Assembly (NCBI RefSeq): GCF_003597395.2 | Contig: NC_133770.1 | Coordinates: 26,549,482-26,613,481, forward strand | Reading direction: 5' to 3' | Source of the DNA: Chelonoidis abingdonii | Taxonomy: Eukaryota; Chordata; Testudines; Testudinidae | Length of the DNA stretch: 64,000 bases | Part shown: positions 43,835 to 55,089 of the stretch, piece after piece | How positions within the stretch are numbered: the first letter of the stretch is position 1 | Layout: the number at the start of each line of letters is the position of its first letter | Translations under genes and position numbers: made by a program | Notes under the pieces: model-generated | The model's input: the letters and a program-made list of their open reading frames with translations, nothing else | The model's database searches: none | What the model was told of the DNA's origin: nothing

Positions 43835-44945
43835 TGTCTCTTGTGATTCATTAAATGGAGCATTCTTGTCACTGTCCAGCAATAGTCTGCAAGCATTGAT
43901 GGGCTCCATTTGCCCTGATAGCGTTCTCCATTGTTGCAATGTCCTGGTGAAATTGCTCGCCTCGTGCTCGTCGCTCACTGCTGCACAGTTCGGTGGAAAA
44001 AAATCTAGATGAGAGCGCAAAAAAATGGGATCTTTAGTGACATGTTGCAACAAGCTTTTGTATGCCTGAGGAGGTTTTCCACCAACAACAACTGTAGTTG
44101 TCTGCCTTGTTGTTCCAAGAAAATGTATTGCCACTAACTGGAAGGCTTTCCATGCCGTCTTTCCTTGCCACGCAGTGCGTGTCAAATGCATCATCTGGAA
44201 GAAAGTTCACGAATCTGAGGACCAACAAAGACACTTTCCTTTATCTTAGCTTCACTTAACCTTGGAAATTTTCCACAGAGGTACTTGAAAGCTGCTTGTG
44301 TTTTGTCAATGGCCCTGACAAAGTTCTTCATCAGACCCAGCTTGATGTATAAGGGGGCAACAAAAGTCTTCCTTGACATTCAACAAGTGGTGGATGCTGA
44401 ACACTTTTCCTCCCAAGGCTCCAATGACTGTTGGAGTGGCCAATCTTTCTTGATGTAGTGGGAATCTCTTGCACGACTATCCCATTCTGCAGAGAAAACA
44501 GCAGTACTTTGTATTCAGTTTGCAGACCAAGCAAAGAGAGCAACAACTTCAAATCGCCACAAAGCTGCCACTGATGTTGGTCATAGTTTAGCACCTCAAA
44601 AGGTTGTTTCATGTTGTCATAGGTTTCCTTCATATGGGCTGCATGACCAAACTGGAATTGATGGCAAAACATTGCCATTATGCAGCAAAACAGCTTAAGA
44701 CTCGTCTTCGATGAATCAATGAACAGTGTCCACTCATCTGGATCGTCGAACGATGTTGAGGGCTGCCATCACACCATCGATGTCTTGCAGGCTACAAGAT
44801 CACCTTCCATGAAGAAGAATGGGACAAGATCCTTTTGATGGGTCACGGAACATGGAAACCCTAACATCACCTGCCAGGAGATTCCACTGCTGTACTCTGG
44901 AGCCCAACAGCTAGACTATAGCCAATCAACAATTTTAAGCATCCT
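43835..44945 (-). pseudogene. Pseudogene of an orphan animal protein family
   Basis: Read 44945 to 43835 on the minus strand through several shifts and stops, the order is: LLGSRVQQWNLL; IDGVMAALNI; AVLLHNGNVLPSIPV; HMKETYDNMKQPFEVLNYDQ; LCGDLKLLLSLLGLQ; WDSRARDSHYIKKDWPL; PPYIKLGLMKNFVRAIDKTQ; AAFKYLCGKFPRLSEAKIKE; VFVGPQIR; KTAWKAFQLVAIHFLG; HLDFFPPNCAAVSDEH. I know these blocks from large sets of unnamed proteins predicted in insects and vertebrates; I know of no established function. At least three frame changes and several stops (for example after the INxVRRSR and HGR segments) rule out a working product. Flanking AT-rich DNA (about 43455-43834) may be the 3' part of the same mobile unit. 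A transposable origin is likely but unproven. Confidence 0.7.
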
Positions 44946-45774
44946 TTTCGTTCTTAGTGACCCAGAATTAGTAAAGTTTGACTACATTTATTTCAGAAGC
45001 ATTTTGGCTGTAGAGCAGTGTTATTTACCAAAGGCTAAGTTTTGAGAGATAGCGAGCAAGGATAATACGTGGAAGCAGAAATGGTTACACATATGAAATA
45101 AAACATGAAGCACAATCCTAGGTCCAAACTTATCAGTTACCTTTCCTGTTTAATAAAGTAGATTTTCTCCCAAGGATTCCATCTTTGATGGAGCTGCTGG
45201 TTTTCAATCAAAACCACTATCCAAGTGCTCACTCCATGCCCTTTAAGGGGTTTCCTCCATGAATAGATGACAAAATGTTTTATTTGTCCCCCATTTATAG
45301 TCCAGTTAACCCCTGAAGTGTGCGCCAAGTAACCTCTTCTCCTCCAATGCTTGTTATTCCTGTTGACTTCAAGCGTCTGTACTTCATTCGCATTCAGTTC
45401 AAACAGGTGATGGGAGGCCCACTGTGAAACAATGCAATACTTAATTTACGTCAGTTAGCTAAATGGACTGGCACCCTGACTCTGGGGGAAAACCTGTTTC
45501 TGCTGGTGACTCATACCTTGATACAGACTCTCAAGATATATACTGAAAATATATGCACAACTCCTCCATCCATACATCTTGCAATGATTAGGAAGAGCCG
45601 AATGACACAAGCTTTTATTAAGTTCCTTACATGATATTATTTATGGATAAATACTCTGAAAGCATTTTGTTAGGTGCGGTTTGTCAGTTCTTGTAGGAAT
45701 TGCTGATACAGAGCAGTGAAACCTTTGCCAGTTAGCACCACTGGGTCTCTGTGTCACAAATGCATATTCTTAAG
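44946..45774. other. Unannotated stretch
   Basis: The first part, to about 45015, may still belong to the unit carrying the orphan-family pseudogene. No other feature was seen. Confidence 0.4.
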
Positions 45775-46156
45775 TAAGGGCTTGTCCACACTGGCAAGTT
45801 TTCTCACCAAAAATTGCCTTTTGATGACAAAACAGCGATAGCATACATACTGCAACATGATTTTTGTCAAGAAAAATGCCCATTTTTGGTGACAAAAAAC
45901 TTCCCCCAAGAGACTTTTGTCTTTTCTCCTCCCTGTTGACAAACAGCCAGTGTAGACAGAACACCTTTTTACTTTGATTTTATTGGCCTCCAGAAAGTGT
46001 CCCACAATTCCCATGTCGCCGGTCTAGTCAGTGGTCTGAACTCCACTGCCCTGCAGCCAACCTGCCCCTCCCTCTTGCAAGCCCTGGGAATTTTAAATCT
46101 CATTTCATCCTTGCTGGCTTCCACTGTGAGTTTCCCAGGTAGCTTCCCAGGTGAAC

Positions 46157-46677
46157 ATGGCTGGCTATCACACCATACCCACTCCTGCTTGGACCACCAC
46201 TGAGCTGTTGGATCTGATTAGTATATGGGGAGAGGAGTCTGTTCAGTCACAGCTGCGATTAACTCATAGGAATCAGGACACATAAAGGCAAATTTCTCTA
46301 AGCTTGTGTGAAAACGGCTATGATCTGTGGCAGTGCAGAGCGAAGATAAAGGAGCTAAGGCAGGTGTACCATAAGGCGCGTAAGGCGAACCCTCCGGTGG
46401 TGCACCTAAGACCTGTGACTTCTATAAGGAACTGAATGCTATCCTTGGTGGTGACCCCACTTCCATTGCTGATAGCCCAATGGATACTTCGGAAGCAGCA
46501 GAAAGAGGGGGTAAGCCGGAGGCTGAAATTCTGGATGAAGAAGTGGAGCTAGAAGAGGATGTGGAACTCCCAGCAGGGTCGCTGGCAGCCAGCCAGAAAC
46601 TTTTCTGTACTCCAGAATTGCTCTACAGGGAGCAGGAAGCAGATGAGATGCCGGTCAAATTGCTGTGGCTTGTGTAG
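46157..46677 (+). pseudogene. Myb/SANT-like DNA-binding protein of a PIF/Harbinger element
   Basis: From ATG at 46157 the frame reads MAGYHTIPTPAWTTTELLDL, ISIWGEESVQSQL, one stop, QISLSLCENGYDLWQCRAKI and KELRQVYHKARKAN. This is a Myb/SANT-like trihelix fold: W in helix 1 (AWTTTE..DL), W in ISIWGE, and (Q)CR.K.K.L...Y in the last helix. In these elements the second protein binds the transposon ends and brings in the transposase. After a shift an acidic stretch (EEVELEEDVELPAG, 46540s) follows, as is usual after this domain. One in-frame stop and later shifts disable it. Confidence 0.75.
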
Positions 46678-46984
46678 GGAATCAAAAAGTGGGAGGCAAG
46701 TAGTGCTTTATGTGAGCTGGACATTGCCCTTTGTAGCTAATCTGCATGGCCAAGCAGGGTGTCGATGGACATCTAGATCTGCAGGGAATCCTCCTGAGAG
46801 GCTCTGGAAAGTTTCCAAGAGGTACTTGTTAATCTTCTGCCACAGATTCCAAGGGATTGCAGCCTTGTTAGATCCCCCATTGTAGGAAACTGTACCATGC
46901 CATTTAGCAATTACTGGAGCTGGGACCAAAGCAGCACATAGCTGAGCTGCTTATAAACCGAGTTGAAAGCCACAAGCATGCAGT

Positions 46985-47254
46985 AGTTGTGCCATGGTTT
47001 CCCTGTTCACCCACAGAAGTGAGAAAAATTGTGTGATCCCACCAATCAGTGCTTGTTTCCCTAGCCCAAAAGCGACAGTCTACCGTATGCAGCTGCTCTG
47101 TGAATGCCAAAAGCACCGGTAAGATGCTGCTGTCCATATCACACTCGGGTGCCTGCGTTCCATCCTCTGACAGTAATTTTGCTAATAACTCTGCTGCCAT
47201 GCGCAATGTTCTCACAACAGTTAACAGCGCATAGGAGAGAAGTGCGAGATCCAT
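46985..47254 (-). pseudogene. HARBI1-like transposase N-terminal remnant
   Basis: A minus-strand frame from 47254 reads MDLALLSYALLTVVRTLRMA, AELLAKLLSEDGT and then RFWARETSTDWWDHTIF. From memory these match the N-terminal region of HARBI1-like nucleases encoded by turtle Harbinger elements. Shortly after the WWDHT motif similarity stops, where the helix-turn-helix and DDE domain should begin, so a deletion removed the enzyme's active part. The related remnant at 6800-7030 keeps slightly more downstream sequence. Confidence 0.6.
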
Positions 47255-47835
47255 CCTCTCTCACTGCAGATGCTGGCATGCACTACAAAGAGTGACAACT
47301 GGAAAAACGGACCAAAAGGAAAGCCAGAACGGTGCAAAAGGAAATCAGAAACCGTTGGAGAGCTGGGACACAAAGCGGCACATGATGGGATATTTTGCAT
47401 GTCCCAGGATGCACCGCACTCCATTTCCACCTTCCCACAACAACCTAGCAACAGACGGTGTCGCCGAGCACTGTGGAATACATACCCACAGTGCATTGCT
47501 CATGCTGTCAACATTGGTGCTCCAAATGTGGACATGATCTGTTGACAAATGGAGCAAATGTTGACTGGCTTTGCAACTTTGATTTTGTCAATTTTTTTTG
47601 TGTCAACATTAGTTTCGTCGACAAAATTTGCCCGTGTAGACAAGTCCTAAGATATTAAAGTACAGTAAAAACCATATGTCTACTGAACCAATTCTAATTT
47701 GGTACACAGAGTAGCTGAACTTTGAAAAAGTCTACAGTTTGTGGCAGATGGAAGTGATAAAATGCTGATCTATAATTAGTTGTTCAGAAACACCTGGTCC
47801 ACTGATCAATATTGTTATAAGACAGAAAAGGTTGT

Positions 47836-47999
47836 GGGCCAGATTTGTAAAAGAATGTGAGCACCTAAAGGTGCAAATAGTGCCTAATGTGCTTTTCAAA
47901 TTAAAATCAATGGGAGTTAGGTCCCTAGATGCTTTTGAAAATTTCCCTAGGCATCCTTCTGCATATGTAGGCACCTAAATACCTTTGAAAATCTGGCCC
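47836..47999. repeat. Palindromic repeat, GGGCCAGATTT ends
   Basis: GGGCCAGATTTGTAAAAG at the left pairs with CTTTGAAAATCTGGCCC at the right. The inner words GAGCACCTAAAGGTGC and AGGCACCTAAATACC add further symmetry. There is no duplication I can assign. Confidence 0.7.
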
Positions 48000-48931
48000 T
48001 AAGATCTTTGAGGTATGGATTATCTCTTACTAAGTGTTTATACAATATCTAGGATAACAGTGTCCTGAGCTAAGTTGGGGTCTGTAGATGACAGTGTAAT
48101 ACAAATACTAGCAAAGCTACTCAGATAAAGATTAATTACACTGTGTCTCAAATTAAAGTCTTTTGTGGGAAGCATACAAGATTCATAGTGAGAGTAAATA
48201 GCACTAACTGTGAAGTTACTTGCATGGAAGCAGCAGTGCTCATATCCCACATCAGAAGACAGAATGAACAGTAGCAACTAATCAGTGTTCAGGCTCATAA
48301 AGCCTCCATTCCAGCAAGAGCAGAGGGATGTTAGTTCTCTTGAGAGACCAGAAGCAACTGAGTATTTTGCTCCTTAATCTGTCCAGCAACTAAAAAGTAA
48401 TTAGTCAGTGCCCAGAACAGGAAAAAAAATTCTTCACGGATTATCCAAAGTTTAGCAGGATATAGCAAAGCTGCCATTACATTTATATCCTAAAGGCTTG
48501 TTTGGGTCTTGCCAGAATTTTCCTGCTATTTTGCATAGCTAGACTGAGATCAGGAAAGATAAGCATTCTGCTCTCTGCAATGATAATGTAACTTACTAAG
48601 CACTTACTATTTTCTGCTTCTCTCCAATGTCTATGATCCTTGTGATCCCAGCTACATTTTGGACCTTCTTTGATCTTACTGGAGTCTTTTTCTCCAAAAT
48701 TAAAATAATTTATGAAACGTGTGGAGAACTTACTCTCCAAAATCACCTTTTTTTTATGTTAGAGACTTTATCAGCAATCCCTGAAAATATGGTATTTTTT
48801 TTCCGCTGGCCTCAATCTGACTGTCTGACAAAGCTATTTCTCATGGCTCACCTACCATGTTTTGGAGTTCTTTTGTGATTCCACCTGCTTTCCCATATAG
48901 ACCAAGAACCCAGATCTTCTACTCTAGCATC
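48000..48931. other. Unannotated stretch
   Basis: Nothing was recognised. Minus-strand frames at 48038-48277 and 48483-48746 have no motif. Confidence 0.45.
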
Positions 48932-48934
48932 TAA

Positions 48935-49333
48935 GGGCATGGCTACACTACAGAATTATGTTGACTTAAGTTAGCTCAGCATACTGCTGCTGCAGTAATT
49001 AAATTGCCTTTTACATGTGTACACTATGTTCTTTGTGTCGCCAGTGTGCGCCTTCGTCAGGAGCGCTTATACTGATTGTACTGTCAGTATGGAGCATTCT
49101 GGGATGGCCTCTGAAAGCCAGTAACAACTGATGTATGCAGCATAGTGTCTACACCGATAGTGCATTGACTTCGCTACATCGACATTGACTATATGCATCT
49201 CATCGAAGTGGAGTTATTAAGTCGGCATAGCAGGGCAGTTATGTCAGTGGGCACAAACTAGTGTAGATACTTTCATAGTTAGGTCAGCCTAAGCTGCCTT
49301 GCATTGACCTAACTCTGTAGTGTAGACCAAGCT
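48935..49333. mobile_element. PIF/Harbinger-type MITE, TAA target site
   Basis: The 399-bp element starts GGGCATGGCTACACTACAGA and ends CTCTGTAGTGTAGACCAAGCT. TAA flanks both ends (48932-48934, 49334-49336). Inner halves share GTTGACTTAAGTTAG / AGGTCAGCCTAA-type inverted words. It is non-coding. Confidence 0.85.
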
Positions 49334-49336
49334 TAA

Positions 49337-50310
49337 ATTATCACTTTTGGTCTCCATCAACCCCACCATTTCTTCTACTGAAAACAACATGCCTAACTTG
49401 TTCAGTTCAACATTGCATTTAGAGAAATTACTCCTCAGGTGCTCCAGACTAGTACTTGGATGCAACAAAGGTTGTTTTATTTCATCCATTGTCTTCCCTT
49501 CCCTACCCACCTGTCTCATGGGAGTGAGTGGGTGCATAGTGCCTGCTTATTCCTCTGTCCTAAAGCAAAGGCTAGGTTGCCATTTTTGAGTGTCAGTTCA
49601 AGTCACAATATAGTCTTTAGTGAGTGGCATTTGTGAGCAAGAACATATGTAACAATTAAATCTTTCCCCTCCTTCTTTTAGTATTTTTTCTTCAAGTTCA
49701 ATCTTTCTCTCTCCCTCCCATTGTTACTCTGACTTCTGTCCATCAATTTATTCTAACCAATAAATTATTCAAAGGTGTGTTTCAAGAGTACGAGGATGGG
49801 TGAAAGGCAATAATAAATTCCATCCCTTTCTACAGCATGCTTGCATCTATAATATGGGAGCACTACAAGGGAAAGGTGAAGTAGCTGATTTAATGAATTA
49901 TGTATATGTTTTGCAGAAGTATCCTCTCAAATGCTTAAAGTAATATGACTTTAATGAGCCATGTAGTATCTGTAGTTTTTGCTTTGTTGAACATTTTCCC
50001 CCTGGTAAACTGAGTCATTAATATTAATTTGAAATTGAGTAGCCAATTACAGGGTTGGATAGGAAGCGAGGGGAAAAAAACTGTTTGAAAACAAAATGTC
50101 TGTTCGTACACATTGAAGGAACTGGAAGTCATTAGAATCTGTGGGTTTGGATTAGTGAGCACTGTTGAGGTCTAATTAATGAATACACCTTGCCCATTCA
50201 ATTGCAATATCAAATTTTGTTTAACTAAAGCAAAATGGTTATCAATAAGGTAGTAGAATTCTATAGCTGAATTTTTATTCCCCATTTTTCCTTAGCAGTT
50301 TTGTGGAGAT
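49337..50310. other. Unannotated stretch
   Basis: No feature was recognised before the GATA microsatellite. Confidence 0.45.
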
Positions 50311-50347
50311 GATAGATAGATGGATAGATAGATAGATAGATAGATAA
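50311..50347. repeat. (GATA)n microsatellite
   Basis: About nine GATA units with a single TGGATA interruption. Confidence 0.95.
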
Positions 50348-50579
50348 CAAGGTGGGGCTGGAAGCACCATGTATTGTAAAGGTTGCCTGACACTTCCCGT
50401 TAGTAGACTCTGTTTTCAGTTCATTATAACTTTCCAAAATGTTTATTGTGTGGGCTGATGGACCCTGACATTCAAATTTCTGAAGATTGTTGTATGCGGC
50501 TCAGCAGGTCAGCAAGTTTGGCCACTCCGTGCTATATAATGATAAGAACTCTCAAAAATCAGTTCCTAGTTGTCTCAAC

Positions 50580-50765
50580 TGGGGCACCCAAAACAAACTG
50601 ACACTTTTGATCTTAATCTGTCTGTGCATCTCCCTATATGTAAAATGGGGATAATACTACCCTCCTTTACCTCTGATGGATGTGGAGAAAATAAATGAAT
50701 GTGTGGAAAGCACTCTGACACCATAGTGGTGAGAGCAATAGAAAAGCACAGTTAGAATATCATGC
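50580..50765 (+). repeat. MIR-like ancient SINE
   Basis: The order of TCTGTCTGTGCATCTCCCTA, TATGTAAAATGGGGATAATA, CTACCCTCCTTTACCTC and GTGTGGAAAGCACTCTGACA follows a plus-oriented MIR-like repeat. Confidence 0.55.
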
Positions 50766-50901
50766 AGTAAATAGAATATGGAGCCACACACTGGACAATG
50801 AGGAGAAAACAAAATATTGAAGAGCTGCTAATTAATCCTGTGCACAGAAAGAGGCCCTAGTCCTATGGAAATAACAGTATATGATTGTGTGTCAGGGCTG
50901 A

Positions 50902-51171
50902 GGGCTTGTCTACACTACCCGCTGGATTGGCTTGCAGCGATCGATCCAGCGGAGGTCGATTTATCGCTTCTAATATAGCACTTGCCCGTTGACTCTGGTA
51001 CTCCACCAGAACGAGGAGTGCAAGCAGAATCGACGGGAAAGCATCAGCTCTGAAGACACCGTAAGACTTAGATCTGTAAGTAGATCTAAGTACGCTGACT
51101 TCAGCTATGCTATTCACGTAGCTGAAGTTGTGTATCTTAGATAAACCCTGCACAGTAGTGTAGACAAGCCC
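50902..51171. mobile_element. PIF/Harbinger-type MITE, GGGCTTGTCTACACTACC ends
   Basis: The 270-bp element starts GGGCTTGTCTACACTACC and ends GTAGTGTAGACAAGCCC, a near-perfect 17-bp inverted repeat. Flanks are TGA at the left and TAA at the right, a TAA duplication with one change. The inside includes GATCGATCCAGCGGAGGTCG and a TCTAAGTACGCTGACTTCAG block. This family is abundant in turtles as far as I remember. Confidence 0.85.
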
Positions 51172-51174
51172 TAA

Positions 51175-52774
51175 GGATCCACAGCTAGCCTTCTTATCTG
51201 CTATCTTAATCCTCAGGCAATCTAATGAGTGCAGGTGACCCCATTTGAGTTATCTGAATGGCGAAACCACCTGATTTGCTGAGGGGATCAGAAGGAACTT
51301 CTCTTAAATCCACCACCAGCAGCAGGGTACTGATGGCTCAAAGCATTTGCCCACAGTGGTGACAGCCCCTATGTTTGCTTGTTCCCAGCTTTCGTCCTGC
51401 CTTGTGTCAGTCCTGGAACTTCCCTTGCCTCACTCCAGGTGACGCTGGGCTCCAATTCCTGATTTCTGACTCCTGCTCTGATCCATAGACATGAGCGCTC
51501 ACATGCTGGTCTCTGACATCGTATAATTAAAGATTATATCATAAAGCATAAGCACAAGGTAGCCAAATTAAAGTTGCATAGGCAGCGTTAATTCTGGCAT
51601 TCTCCTAACTTTTGAGGGCTTGGCTCTGCAGCCTTAATACTGTTCTATTAATGGTGAGTGTGTGTGTGTTATATTAATGCTAGGAAGACTAATGCTTTCT
51701 CTGAGAGCTGGTCCGATGTTTATTTACATAGCCAAGACATAGCCATTCCATAGCAGATTATATTATGCTGTTTACCTCAGTTCTATGTCAGTATATTTGT
51801 GGGTTTTAGGCCCCAAATCTGACCTGCTATGCTGTAAAGGTATTTGTCTAGAATAGGGAATATCATCTGGATTTTAAAGGCTGCATTGTAACTGGCTCTG
51901 CATAGACTCCTCAAGGGGCAAGAGGTTGCAAGGAACCTTCCTTACCGTATGCCCCACAGCAGGCAACATCCAAAGTGGCTGGGGAGTGCAGGCACTGACT
52001 AAGGTTTGGTAAGGTAAGAGTAGCAAATGGTCCTGCCCCATGTCATAACCGGTGGGCAGAGCTGGCCAGGCACAGGGGAACCCATGCTTTACCTTGTAAA
52101 AGGCAGAGCACCTGTAGGAAGCCAGGAACTACGCTGGCTGCTGAATTAGCTAGATACCATCCTAGGGTTTCAGCTTCAGTACAGTCCTTTACCACCTCTG
52201 TCTCCCATCATCATTACCTAGCCCAAAACACTTATTTTCAATCATCTGCTCTGAAATACAGAATAACAATGTCATGGACATCACTGTTTATGTCTAACTT
52301 TTCAATATTTCTGTTTTCCTGACAAACAGCAATAAAGCTGGTAACAAGTAAACTCTCCTCCTTGGGCTGATAGCATGGCTGACATCATGGACACTTCTGT
52401 TAACAAGGAATCAAGCCAGCTAAGCCACACTGACTTTTCCTCTTTTAAGAACAAAGAGAAAACAATGATTTCCACATCAAGAAGGACAACAGCAATAGTA
52501 AAAATGCTGACAGCTCTCCGATAACAAATTTCATCCCAGGATGTCCTAGAGTTTTACAAACATTAATTAATTAATCTCCAAAATACTTGTGATTTAGGAA
52601 TGGAAAATGTATAGGAATTATTTTGCCCATCAATGACATGCAGCTACCTCTGGAACACAACAAGGCTGATCTCCAGTACCTAGCAACAAAGCACAACTGC
52701 TCAAGCAGAAGGTGAAGATGAATACTATACCCAGCTGAAATTCCAGAGAGAACTCAGGTTGCCAGCCTGTAATC
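51175..52774. other. Unannotated stretch
   Basis: The part 51230-51530 (CTCCTGCTCTGATCC, CAATTCCTGATTTCTGACTC) has the short-period style of some reptile LTRs, but no ends were found. Nothing else was recognised. Confidence 0.4.
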
Positions 52775-53160
52775 ACTAAAGCTGGGCAAAATATTTTCAG
52801 CACAGAGTAAATTTTCTGAAAAGTGCATTTTATGGACACCAAAATTATTCACAGCTTTGAGTGAAATTCTGTGAATAGTTCAAAAAAATAAAAATAAAAA
52901 TAAAAAAAAATAAAAACCTGAAACAAAACTTTTGAACATGCCAAAATGGTTCATTTTGAAAATATCCAGATGAATGGAAATTTGCAATGTTTCCTTTGAC
53001 CCTTTTTTAAAATATCTTTTATTTATTTATTTTTTAATTTTCTGTTTAGTTGAGAAAAAAACAACAACGTCTGTTTCAGTTCAAAACCAATTTTTTTCTC
53101 AGATTTTTTTAGTTTGGCCACTGAACCAAAAAACTAGTTATTCACTCAACTCAGAGACCT
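52775..53160. repeat. AT-rich fold element, copy B
   Basis: This is a second copy of the family at 28145-28500, starting AGCTGGGCAAAATATTTTCA and ending AACTAGTTATTCACTCAACTC. It contains an A-rich AAAATAAAAATAAAAA run at about 52886-52916. The shared order of blocks, despite heavy divergence, marks it as a dispersed element. Confidence 0.5.
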
Positions 53161-53488
53161 GAAACCTGCTGATTGATCTGGTGATAGGTGAACAGAGTTG
53201 GTAGATCAGTCCTAAAACATCACAGTATTTCCATTTCCTTAGAATAGGAGGTAACTGTGATATTTTAGACACCGCTGTGCTAAAATCTGGGTAAAACAGA
53301 GAATCATAGTCTCATTTACACTCAAGCCCATTCACACCAGCGTGGCAAAGGGTTTTAATGTGGATGCAGTTGTATTTATACATTGGCCCTTTTCAGTGCC
53401 AGAGGGTGTAAAGCAACCTTACAGTAAATGAGAATCAAGCCCTTTCTTTTTAATGGCTAACAGTACACACTAGTAACATTTAGTGTAA

Positions 53489-54180
53489 TAGACTCATAGA
53501 CTTTAAGGTCAGAAGGGACCATTATGATCGTCTAATCTGACCTCCTGCAGAATGCAGGCCACAGAATCTCACCCACCCATTCCTGTAACAAACCTCTAAC
53601 ATATGTCTGAGTTATTGAAGTCCTCAAATTGTGGTTTAAAGACATCAAGGTGCAAAGGATCCTCCAGCAAGTGACCCATGCCCCAGGGTGCAGAGGAAGG
53701 CAAAAAACCTCCAGAGCCTCTGCCAATCTTCCCTGGAGGAAAATTCCTTCCCGACCCCAAATATGGCCATCAGTTAAACCCTGAGCATGTGGGCAAGACT
53801 CACCAGCCAGCACCCAGGAAATAATTCTCTGTAGTAACTCAGATCCCACCCCACCTAATATCCCATCACAGGCCATTAGACATATTTACCGCTAATAATC
53901 AAAGATCAATTAATTGCCAAAATTAGGCTACCCCATCATACCATCCCCTCCATAAACTTATCAAGCTTAGTCTTGAAGCCAGATATATCTTTTTACCCCA
54001 TTACTCCCCTTGGAAGGCTGTTCCAGAAGTTCAAACCTCTAATATTAGAGGCTGACCTGTAGAAAGAATTATTTACCTCAGGTGCACATTTTACATAAGT
54101 AAACTAATTCCTCTGGAACCACCTCTGAGCCACATCTTATTATATTTGAGCATTTTAACCCATCCTCAACTGAATAACTG
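53489..54180 (-). mobile_element. CR1-type LINE, 3' end, longest copy
   Basis: The most complete of three related copies, minus-oriented. Besides the shared 3' block it reaches further upstream, with AAACTTATCAAGCTTAGTCT, TGAAGCCAGATATATC and CCCCTTGGAAGGCTGTTCCA, which I recognise from turtle CR1 3' regions. No reverse transcriptase coding sequence remains. Confidence 0.85.
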
Positions 54181-54619
54181 ATGGTTTAAGAATCAGTCTA
54201 AAAATTTTTTTTGACAGCTATAGAGTGGCCTACTGATCTTCCTGTCTTGCTAGGATCCTGGTAACTTATATGGCTACATTAATCTTCTGGGTTCTATTCT
54301 TTCTTACGGCAAATTTAATTACAAATAATGCGCACATTTTTTAGCAGCTAAGCATGGGTCTGTGCCTGTTGGTTTTGCTTCTGTTTATCATGATAACAAG
54401 TTTCAGGCTTCTTTATAGCAAAATGAGATGCTTTTGTATTTATATATTTACATACCGCTTCCTGAATTAATAAATAGACCTATAATACATGCATCTTAGT
54501 ATCTCCCATTAAAACATCAAATATTTTGTTTTCTTACCCCCACCTTATTACTTCACTGGGAAATATACAGATCTAGCTACAGTATTTCTTTTTCAGGAAG
54601 GCTACTGGCTATTGTAATG

Positions 54620-55085
54620 ACCCACAAATCGGCATCTGCAGCAGTCCTGCAGGAATCATCATGCTCCAACCTGCCACCCAACAACTTACTGGCATCAGCT
54701 AGAACCAGGACTCCTTGAAACCTACCTCAGATAGGAGGCTCCACCTCTGGACCCCACTTGGTGGAACTCCAGAACTCCTGATTGGCCCAGTCTCCCTACT
54801 TGAGCCTGAAGGATGAACAAGAAGTTGTCTGTACAACTTGGGTCAATCCTGCTTTGGGCTGCTCACTCATTTCTACCTGCTCTTGTCTCCCGGTTTCATG
54901 ATACATGTTTCTTGATCTTGGGTTCATCTCCTGATCTCGACCTCCTGGTTTCTTAACCCAGCTTCCTTGTTTGTATTTGACTATTGGTTCCTGAACTTTT
55001 GGTCCTCAACTCCAGCTGGTGTGGGGTCCCACCCCCATCCCCATTCTAACCACTAGGCCCACCTGCCTACGGCCTGGCCCTGACA
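54620..55085. mobile_element. Candidate LTR fragment
   Basis: The segment contains CTCCTGATTGGCCCAGTCTC (CCAAT-like word), then CTACTTGAGCCTGAAGGATG and a C/T-rich tail with recurring CTCCTGGTTTC/GGTTCCTGAAC words. It has the GC content and layout of an LTR but no defined TG...CA ends or duplication. Confidence 0.3.
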
Positions 55086-55089
55086 CCTA

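Larger units (their letters stand above)
45778..47647. mobile_element. PIF/Harbinger-type transposon, 1.87 kb, TAA target site
   Basis: The ends GGGCTTGTCCACACTGGCAA and TTTGCCCGTGTAGACAAGTCC are inverted repeats. TAA flanks both sides (45775-45777 and 47648-47650), the 3-bp target of PIF/Harbinger elements. Subterminal GACAAAA/TTTTGTC words repeat in both ends. Inside are a plus-strand Myb/SANT-like remnant near the left and a minus-strand HARBI1-like remnant near the right, so the two element genes converge. The centre, which should hold the catalytic domain, is deleted. Confidence 0.8.

Noticed and set aside
47049..47658. Multiple plus- and minus-strand frames
   Set aside because: All but the HARBI1-like N-terminal frame are shadows within the Harbinger element's right half.
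50311..50347. Possible CRISPR-like or satellite array
   Set aside because: It is a plain GATA microsatellite without spacers.
53532..53876. 114-codon minus frame in the CR1 copy
   Set aside because: Similar open frames occur at 21532-21786 and 34886-35074 because they are copies of the same CR1 3' untranslated repeat; it is not a conserved protein.
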